From G965200765 sp965203865 (GTDB lineage Bacteria > Pseudomonadota > Gammaproteobacteria > Arenicellales > JAJDZL01), in NCBI GenBank assembly GCA_965203865.1, contig OZ241916.1, forward strand, positions 1,302,001 through 1,366,000: a DNA stretch of 64,000 nucleotides, read 5' to 3'. Each line of letters opens with the position of its first letter. The first letter of the stretch is position 1. Positions 1 through 8,600 of the stretch are shown here, in pieces. Both the position numbers and the translations under genes were made by a program. The notes below the pieces were generated by a model. The model ran no database searches, was not told where the DNA came from, and saw only the letters and a program-made list of their open reading frames with translations.

Positions 1-809
1 CCCGCTTTTTCAGCTGCATTGGCTTCCATCATGACGACTGCCGCTGCTGCATCGTTGATGCCGGAAGCATTGCCAGCGGTAACAGAGCCTTCCTTTTTGA
101 AGACTGTACGCATTTTTGACAATGCCTCGAGATTTGTATCCGCGCGAACATGCTCGTCTGTTTCAAACACGGTTGTACCTTTTCGACTTTTGATTTCGAC
201 AGGTGCTATCTGGTCTTTGAAACGACCGTCCTCCGCAGCTCTTGCAGCCCGAGTATGGCTTTCGACAGCCAGTCCATCCTGCTCGTCCCGACCAATACCC
301 CATTTTTCAGCGATATTTTCTGCGGTAACGCCCATGTGGCAGTCATCAAACGGGTCGCTGAGCGCACCGACCATGATATCTACAAACTGAGCATCCCCCA
401 TTCGTTGTCCCCAGCGCATCCCGGTTGCCCAGTAAGGTGCACCACTCATGGATTCAGCCCCTCCGGCAATCACTGTTTCTGCATCGCCGAGCTGCACAGT
501 TTGCGCAGCGCTTACAACGGCTTGAAGCCCGCTACCGCACAGTCGGTTCACAGTGAGGGCTGGTGTTTCTATAGGTAGCCCGCCTTCCAAGGCGGCATAG
601 CGCGAGATATACATGTCTCGCTTGTCTGAATGCAGGACATTTCCAATTACGCAGTGTCCAACACTGGAGGGGGCAATGCCGGTTTTGTTCAAGACACCAC
701 GGACCGCCATAGCCCCCAGCTCGCATGCTGAAAACGATTTCAACGACCCGCCATAGTCTCCAATTGCGGTTCTTACTCCATCTAGAACTACTACTTCTTT
801 ACCTATCAT
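1..809 (-). CDS. Thiolase (acetyl-CoA acetyltransferase family), 3' end beyond window
   Basis: About 269 codons of a thiolase run leftward off the window edge; family members are near 390 residues, so the last third, with the GHP and CxG catalytic motifs, is outside. The N-terminus reads as a thiolase (VRTAIGDYGGSL), and the acyl-accepting cysteine lies at residue 91 in NRLCGSGLQA, followed by GGAESMS and the MGVTAENIA segment. Such enzymes condense or cleave acetoacetyl-CoA or longer 3-ketoacyl-CoA in the cytoplasm. The ATG at 807-809 is preceded by AAGGAAA at normal spacing. Chain-length preference cannot be told from this part. Confidence 0.9.
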   Translation of the reverse strand, partial: MIGKEVVVLDGVRTAIGDYGGSLKSFSACELGAMAVRGVLNKTGIAPSSVGHCVIGNVLHSDKRDMYISRYAALEGGLPIETPALTVNRLCGSGLQAVVSAAQTVQLGDAETVIAGGAESMSGAPYWATGMRWGQRMGDAQFVDIMVGALSDPFDDCHMGVTAENIAEKWGIGRDEQDGLAVESHTRAARAAEDGRFKDQIAPVEIKSRKGTTVFETDEHVRADTNLEALSKMRTVFKKEGSVTAGNASGINDAAAAVVMMEANAAEKA

Positions 810-852
810 AATAATTTTCCTTGGTTGGTTAGTTTACTTGGGTTCATAAATT

Positions 853-1250
853 TTACTGGGAATTAGCAAATTGCAGCTTCTCGCAAATCAAATATTCGCA
901 AGGTTTCATGCCGAGAGATTCGTAAGTCCGGTGTGCTGAAAAATTATACTTTCCAGCATGTCCACATTAGACCGGATACATTTCCGTACCGCCTTGCCAA
1001 ATTTTCAACAAAGCAATAGAGCGATGTACAAATTCCCATTCGACGAAATTGCGCAGACACTTTGAATCCACTATTGAGAAACATTGTGCCAATCGTTTCA
1101 TTCATAGGTGATTGTCAAGCCTCCCACTAAATCATCAGCATAAATGGCCACGATATAGAATCCTATTTCCGGGTTCGTCAAAAATGTATTTTACACCGTT
1201 CAATGCAACTTGTGGGTTTAGTTTTAGCGCCCAGTTTCCCAAGCCATCAC
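853..1250 (-). pseudogene. Decayed GNAT-family acetyltransferase
   Basis: No open frame spans this stretch, but pieces in different minus-strand frames read in the right order as a GNAT acetyltransferase: a GFYIVAIYADDLVGGL strand, then RRMGICTSLYCFVENLARR (the acetyl-CoA binding helix region, normally RGxGIGxxL), then FSAHRTYESLGMKPCEYL (the typical C-terminal asparagine/tyrosine-LGF motif), ending at TAA 853-855. At least two frameshifts and stops separate them. The substrate is unknown. The remnant lies between the thiolase and an IS1380-like relic. Confidence 0.5.
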
Positions 1251-1322
1251 AGTTTTTAAAACTGTGATTTTGTTGGTATCATCAAACTCTGCAAATTTCC
1301 CTAAAAAAGAGTTCTTTGTTAC

Positions 1323-2209
1323 CCTTGATTCTCGCTTAAGATGCTGAAATATCGACGCTGAGGGCGTGGTAAAGGGACACCTCCGTTGGGCAATACCGTT
1401 TTATTAAAAACTCACCCAAGAGGTGTCCTTATGAAACAGCTGAGCAGTATACAAAGTCGAGTGTGGGATGTCGAATATGATTTCATGAATGCGAAGTTGA
1501 CCGGTTGCGGCGCGGGTAGCGAGGAAAGCGGACTATCCGACTTGCTGGAGAGGGGTTTGAACGGCACATTGAAAATGCGTCGTTGCGACGCGACGGATGC
1601 GCAGCATCGCGGCAAGCAGGGTCAGGGGAATGTGTTCAGGGGACCGCTGATTGACCTGGATCTTCATCATCCGCCGTGCAGAAGTTTTACCGCGAATCAG
1701 GCGTTCTACCTGTGCGGCTTGCTGGCGCAGGCATTGCTGTGCGCAGTTCAGTACTGGTTGCTGCCGCTGGATGAATGGCGGTGTAGCTTGGGGAACCATC
1801 ATTCGGCGCGTGGTGCGTAGTCCGGCGGTGCTGACTCGCAGTACTCGCCGTTGTCGGCTGAAGTTCAGCAAGAATCTGCGCAGCAGTGTATATGAAATAG
1901 TTGAACGAAGCCATGGACAATACCTGCGGTTGAAAAGAATTCTTCTCGAATAGTCTTGCTCAGTGGCACTTAGCCGCTCGTCTTGAATCGGTCAATTGAG
2001 CAGACGTTCTTGCCTGCTGCCGGCAAAAACTCGTCCGCACGGTTGCCTTATGCCGCCGAATCAGACCCCGAAACCCTGCCGAAAGCCGGCTCGCACAGTA
2101 TCGGCACCGAATTGCCCCGGATGACTCGGAAAAATTCAACGCTGACAGTTGCATGCTTTTTCCTGCACCGCCTTAATACAGATACTGCACTTTTAAGCGA
2201 GGTTCTGGG
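1323..2209 (+). mobile_element. Internally deleted IS1380-like element
   Basis: The left end (CCTTGATTCTCGCTTAAG, 1323-1340) and right end (TTTAAGCGAGGTTCTGGG, 2192-2209) match the ends of the two full copies at 14946-16670 and 17187-18909, but the element is only about 890 bp instead of about 1,720. The non-coding right region (about 1954-2209) is also recognisable by alignment to those copies. No matching flanking duplication is visible, so this is an old copy. Confidence 0.75.
1430..1953 (+). pseudogene. Transposase remnant of the IS1380-like element
   Basis: The start matches the 448-residue transposases elsewhere in the window (MKQLSSIQSR, then EYDFMNAKLTGCG), but after about 58 residues the sequence jumps from ATDAQ directly to HRGKQGQGNVF, removing roughly 280 residues that include both catalytic aspartates. 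A later frameshift near 1790 moves the C-terminal part (RSPAVLTRS to LKRILLE) to another frame. It cannot be an active enzyme. The usual upstream sequence with AAGAGGTGTCC before the ATG is kept. Confidence 0.8.
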
Positions 2210-2321
2210 AACGGGAAGCACTCACGTTGTATTACAAGTCAAACCTTTATGATGGTTAGATGCATGCAATCTAATTTAGTGTTGCAAATGGAATTGATCT
2301 ATACTGAAATAGTATTCATAG

Positions 2322-2351
2322 TTGATTGATTTCAATTGAATTTTTTATAAA
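2322..2351 (+). promoter_or_regulatory. Putative sigma70 promoter of the Calx-beta surface protein gene
   Basis: TTGATT (2322-2327) and TATAAA (2346-2351) are 18 bp apart in an AT-rich stretch downstream of the IS relic. The start of transcription would fall at about 2358, inside the first poly-G tract. This rests on consensus only. Confidence 0.4.
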
Positions 2352-2354
2352 AAA

Positions 2355-2364
2355 GGGGGGGGGG
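2355..2364 (+). repeat. Poly-G tract (10 G) just after the -10 box
   Basis: Ten G follow six A immediately downstream of the putative TATAAA box. Homopolymers of this length are prone to slippage. Here a length change would alter the initial transcribed sequence or a Shine-Dalgarno-like stretch, not a reading frame that I can define. Confidence 0.9.
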
Positions 2365-2572
2365 TGAAGTGCATTGAATTGCGAATGAATTGCCTGCCCG
2401 GATTGTTTATAATAGGCAGAAAGATTCTCTGGTTGTTCGGACCGGGGCAGTTTAAGTATTTTTGCTGTAAAAAGATTTTCGGGTACAAACTGATGAAATT
2501 GACATTGATGCTAGTTGAACCAATTGCTTGGCTTTGCAGTCCAAGGAGTTTTGCATTGGCGCATAAATTAGT

Positions 2573-2584
2573 GGGGGGGGGGGG
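2573..2584 (+). repeat. Poly-G tract (12 G), frame switch of the surface protein gene
   Basis: Twelve G follow GT at 2571-2572. Upstream, only one frame is open through the tract, and it starts at ATG 2493 (MKLTLMLVEP) or earlier. The downstream frame that encodes the signal peptide and the whole repeat protein has TAG at 2569-2571 directly before the tract. Removing one G (or adding two) joins the two frames. The two other combinations are stopped (TAA at 2564, TAG at 2569). Confidence 0.9.
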
Positions 2585-2664
2585 TATTCAGGAATACTTG
2601 CCTATTCGAAAGCCCGGCTCGCCGACTCGCGCTTGCCAAGCACGTTGCCTGTTCGCTGCTGGCA

Positions 2665-5600
2665 GTGGCAATATCAGTATGCATGCTGTCTGATGCTCAA
2701 GCTCATCATAATTCAGGTCATCCATTGGCAGGGAAAATTGGCTTTAACAGTCCGGCAGGAGTTAGTGGAACTAATATTTACGCGAACCAATTAGCTGGCG
2801 GTGCGGTGATTCAGCTGACGCATGGTGTTTCGATATATTCTGCTTTTAACGCTTTTCAAACTCAAGCGCTTGCCAACCATCGGCTCACTAGTGCCCCATC
2901 TGGCCTCTCCATTACGAATGCGTGGGGAGATAATAGTGAAGACGAGTGCGACGGCTGCCTTAGACTAACTTTGGCCTGGACCGGCACCAACAGAAATGTC
3001 ACGTCGGATACAACAGTTGGCATTGACGTCAAAGGCCGGGTGTTTCAATCCTCTCCCTTAAATGATTCGGCCAATAGAGATACCTGGTATACCATAGGCT
3101 CCTTCACAATCAAGCCGACTGCCAAGGGGCTGGAATTAAGCACCCCTACCAACAGCGCCACGGTCACGGAGGCTGGCAGCCAGTCGACGTTCACAGTGAA
3201 GCTGAGCGTGGCGCCGTCGGCCAATGTGACCGTCGCTATTTCCAGCGGCGACACTACCGAGGGCACTGTGTCGCCCAGCACGATGACCTTCACGACCCAG
3301 AACTGGAGCACGGCGCAGACGGTGACAGTAACGGGTGTCGATGATAGTATACGTGACAACAATATGAACTGGAATGTGGTGCTCGACCCGTCAAGTACTG
3401 ACACCGGCTACAACGCCTTGGCCAACGTGAATGCGGCGATGACCACCAGCGACGACGAGGGACGGCCTTTATTTTCGATCGCCGATGCGAGCGTGGTCGA
3501 GGGCGACAGCGGTTCGACGAATATGGTGTTCACGGTGACGATGAGTCCCGCGCACAGATTAAGCAGGATAGTTTCCTACACCACTTCGAACGGGACAGCG
3601 ACGGCTGGGAGCAGCGGCGACTACACGGCGGTGACTGGTGGCGACCTGACGATTGCGGCGGGGAGTACGAGCGGGACGTTCAATGTGTCGGTGAGGGGCG
3701 ACACGCTGGACGAGGCGGACGAGACGTTCACGGTTAGGCTACACAATGCGGGTCCAGACACGAACATCGCGGCGGGGAGTGGCACTGCCACCGGTACGAT
3801 ACTGGACGATGACCCGAAGTTTTCGATCGACTCGCCGAGCGTGGTCGAGGGCGACAGCGGTTCGAAGGACATGACGTTCACGGTTACGCTGAGTGCGATG
3901 AGCACGTCGTCGCTCACGGTGAGCTACGCCCAGACAGGCGGGACAGCGACCTCGGGTACCGACTACACGGCGGTGACTGGTGGCATGCTGACGTTTGCGG
4001 CGGGGACCACGAGCCAGACGATTACGGTGCCGGTGACGGGCGACACAGTGGACGAGGGTGCGAGCGAGACAGTGGTGCTCACGCTGAGCGGTGCGACGAG
4101 CGGCGCGGGGATCGGGACGGCGAGCGGCACGGGGACCATAACGGACGACGACCCGAAATTCTCGATTGCCGATGCGAGCGTGGCGGAGGGCGACAGTAGC
4201 TCGGTGAACATGACGTTCACGGTGACGCTGAGTGCGTCGACGACGACTCAGACGACGGTGAGCTATGCCACGTCGGCCGGCACGGCGACGTCGGGTACCG
4301 ACTACACGGCGGTGACTGCCGGCATGCTGACGTTTGCGGCGAATAGCACGAGCCAGACGTTCAACGTGCCGGTTACGGGCGACACGACGGACGAAGGAGC
4401 GAGCGAGACGTTCACGGTCACGCTGAGCAATGCGACGGGCGGCGCCGGGATTGCCGACGGCACTGCCACCGGCACGGTCACGGACGACGACCCGAAATTC
4501 TCGATTGCCGATGCAAGCGTAGTTGAGGGCGACAGCAGCTCGGTGAACATGACGTTCACGGTGACGCTGAGTGCGTCGACGACGACTCAGACGACGGTGA
4601 GCTACGCCACCTCGAACGGCACGGCGACTACTGCGGGGAGCGACTACACGGCAAGAACCGGCACGCTGACGTTTACGGCGGGGACGACGACCCAGACGTT
4701 TACAGTGTCGGTGACGGGCGATACGACGGACGAAGGAGCGAGCGAGACGTTCACGGTCGCACTGAGCAATGCGACGGGCGGCGCAGGGATTGCCGACGGC
4801 ACTGCCACCGGCACGATCACAGACGACGACCCGAAATTCTCGATTGCCGATGCGAGCGTGGCGGAGGGCGACAGCAGTTCGGTGAACATGACGTTCACGG
4901 TGACGCTGAGTGCGTCGACGGCGACTCAGACGACGGTGAGCTACGCCACTTCGGATGGCACGGCGACTACTGCGGGGAGCGACTACACGGCAAGAACCGG
5001 CACGCTGACGTTTGCGGCGGGGACCACGAACCTGAGCCAGACGTTTACAGTGTCGGTGACGGGCGACACGGATGACGAGGGTGCAAGCGAGACGTTCACG
5101 GTCTCGCTGAGCAATGCGACGGGCGGCGCAGGGATTGACGACGGCGCTGCCACCGGTACGATACTGGACGACGACCCGAAATTCTCGATTGCCGATGCGA
5201 GCGTGGCGGAGGGCGACAGCAGTTCGGTGAACATGACGTTCACGGTGACGCTGAGTGCGTCGACGACGACTCAGACGACGGTGAGCTACGCCACCTCGAA
5301 CGGCACGGCGACTACTGCGGGGAGCGACTACACGGCAAGAACCGGCACGCTGACGTTTACGGCGGGGACGACGACCCAGACGTTTACAGTGTCGGTGACG
5401 GGCGATACGACGGACGAAGGAGCGAGCGAGACGTTCACGGTCGCACTGAGCAATGCGACGGGCGGCGCAGGGATTGCCGACGGCACTGCCACCGGCACGA
5501 TCACAGACGACGACCCGAAATTCTCGATTGCCGATGCGAGCGTGGCGGAGGGCGACAGCAGCACGACGAACATGACGTTCACGGTGACGCTGAGTGCGTC

Positions 5601-8600
5601 GACGGCGACTCAGACGACGGTGAGCTACGCCACGTCGGCCGGCACGGCGACGTCGGGGAGCGACTACACGGCAAGAACCGGCACGCTGACGTTTGCGACG
5701 GGGACCACGAACCTGAGCCAGACGTTTACAGTGTCGGTGACGGGCGACACGGATGACGAGGGTGCAAGCGAGACGTTCACGGTCTCGCTGAGCAATGCGA
5801 CGGGCGGCGCAGGGATTGCCGACGGCGCTGCCACCGGCACGATCACGGACGACGACCCGAAATTCTCGATCGATTCGCCGACGGTGACGGAAGCCGACAG
5901 CAATTCGGTGAACCTGGTGTTCACGGTGACGCTGAGCGCTTCGAGCTCGTCGCAGCTGACGGTCGACTACGCCAGTTCGGACGGGTCTGCGAACGGTGCG
6001 ACGGCCGGCACCGACTACACGGCGGTCTCCGGCACGCTGACGTTTCCGGCGGGGACCACGAGCCGGACGATTACAGTATCAGTGACCGGCGACACGGCGA
6101 ACGAGTTGAACGAGACGGTGGTGGTCACGCTGAGCGATGCGACGTCGGGCGCAGGGATTGCGACGGCCACCGGCACCGGCACGATCACGGACAACGACAC
6201 GCCGAACTTCTCGATCAATTCGCCGAGCGTGGCGGAGGGCAACAGCAGCACGACGAACCTGGTGTTCACGGTGACGCTGAGTCCGGCGCCGGCGTCTGCG
6301 GCGACGGTGAACTGGGCCGAGGGTACCGGGGGCACGGCGACGTCGGGTACCGACTACACAGCGATTGCGGGCGGCACGCTGACGTTTTCGGCGGGGACCA
6401 CGACCCAGACAATTACGGTATCAGTGACAGGGGACACGACGCACGAAGCGGACGAGACGGTGGTGCTCACGCTGAGCAATGCGTCGACGGGTACGAACAT
6501 TGCGACGGCGAGCGGTACCGGCACGATCACCAACGACGATCCGGGCCTTACGATCGACTCGCCGAGCGTGACGGAGGGCGACAGCGGCTCGGCGAACCTG
6601 GTGTTCACGGTGACGCTGGATCCGGCGTCGTCGTCTCAGGTGACGGTGAACTACGCCCGCACGGGCGGCACGGCGACGTCGGGCACCGACTTCACGGCGC
6701 TGGCCGCCAGCACCACGCTGACGTTTGCGGCGAGCGAGACCAGCAAGACAATCACGGTGTCGGTGACGGGCGACACGATCAACGAGGCGAACGAGACAGT
6801 GATCGTCACGCTGAGCAGCGCGTCGGGTGCGGATATCGTGACGGCCAGCGGCACCGGCACGATCACGGACAACGACACACCGAGGTTTTCGATCGACTCG
6901 CCGAGCGTGGTGGAGGGCGACGGCAGCTCGGTGAATCTGGAGTTCACAGTGACACTGAGTCCGGCCAGCTACCAGGCCACGACAGTGGACTATGCGACTG
7001 CAACTGCGGGCACGGCGACTGCGGGGACCGACTTCACGGCGATCTCGGCTACCACATTGACGTTTGCGGCCGGGGACACGAGCAAGACGTTCATGTTGTC
7101 GGTGACGGGGGACACGACTGACGAGGGTGCGGGCGAGACGGTGGTGGTCACGCTGAGCGATGCGACGGGCAATGCAGAGATCGGGACATCAAGCGGCACC
7201 GGCACGATCACGGACAACGACCCGAAATTTTCGATCGGCAATGCGAGCGCGACGGAGGGCGACAGCGGCTCGGTGAACATGACGTTCACGGTGACGCTGA
7301 GCGGTGCTGGCAATTCGCAGTACACGGTCGACTACGCCAGCACGGACGGCACGGCGACTGCGGGAAGCGACTACACGGCGGTCTCGGGGACGCTGACGTT
7401 TGCGGCGGGTGTGACGAGCCGTGCATTTACCGTTTCGGTGACGGGGGACACGATGCACGAGGCGAACGAGACATTGACGGTTACGCTGAGCAATGCGTCG
7501 GCGGGCACGGCGATCGCGACGGCGAGCGGCACGGGTACGATCACGGACAACGACACGCCGAGCTTTTCGATCGACTCGCCGAGCGTGGCGGAGGGCGACA
7601 GCAGCACGACGAGCCTGACGTTCACCGTGACGCTGAGTCCGGCATCGGCGATCCAAGAGACGGTGAACTACGCTGATGCGGGTACCGGCACGGCGACGTC
7701 GGGGACCGACTACACGGCGCTTGCCTCCAGCACCACGCTGACGTTTGCGGCGGGTACCACGAGCCAGACGTTTACGGTGACGGTGTCGGGGGACGCGACC
7801 TACGAGGCGGACGAGACCGTGGTGATTACGCTGAGCGGTGCGTCGTCGGGCACGAACATCTCGACGGCGAGCGGCACCGGCACGATCACCAACGACGATC
7901 CGGGTCTTTCGATTGCCGATGCGAGCGTGACGGAGGGCGACAGCGGCTCGGTGAACCTGGTGTTCACGGTGACGATGAGTCCGGCGGAGCCGTCGGGGTC
8001 GGTGACGGTGAACTACGCCAGTTCGGACGGGGCTACGAATGGTGCGACTGCGGGGACCGACTACACGGCGGCCTCCGGCACGCTGACGTTTGCTGCGAAC
8101 GAGACGAGCAAGACGATTACAGTGTCAGTGACGGGCGACACGGAGAACGAGCGGGACGAGACGGTGACTGTCACGCTGAGCAATCCGTCGTCGGGTGTGA
8201 CCCTCGTGACGGTGAGCGCCACCGGGACGATCCGGGACAACGACACGCCGGGCTTTTCGATCGACTCGCCGAGCGTGGCGGAAGGCGATGACGGCGATTC
8301 GAATGACCTGGTTTTCACGGTGTCGCTGAGTCCGGCCAGCTACCAGGATGTGACAGTGAACTACGCCGTTACGGGCGGTACGGCGACGTCGGGGACCGAC
8401 TACACGGCGGTCGCAGCCAGCTCGCTGTCGTTTAATGCGGGGGATACGAGCAAGACGATTACGGTGTCGGTGACCGGCGACCTGGCGTTCGAGCCGAGCG
8501 AGACCGTTGTGATTACGCTGAGCGGCGCGTCTGCGGGCACGGCGATTGCGACATCAAGCGGCACCGGTACGATTACCAACGACGACCCGGGCATTTCGAT

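Noticed and set aside
2364..2693. A separate 109-codon gene before the surface protein
   Set aside because: It has no family likeness. It is better explained as the upstream part of the phase-variable gene plus an out-of-frame run-on after the poly-G tract.
4155..5860. CRISPR-like or satellite array
   Set aside because: The repeats are 340-345 bp, coding and without unique spacers; they are Calx-beta domains.
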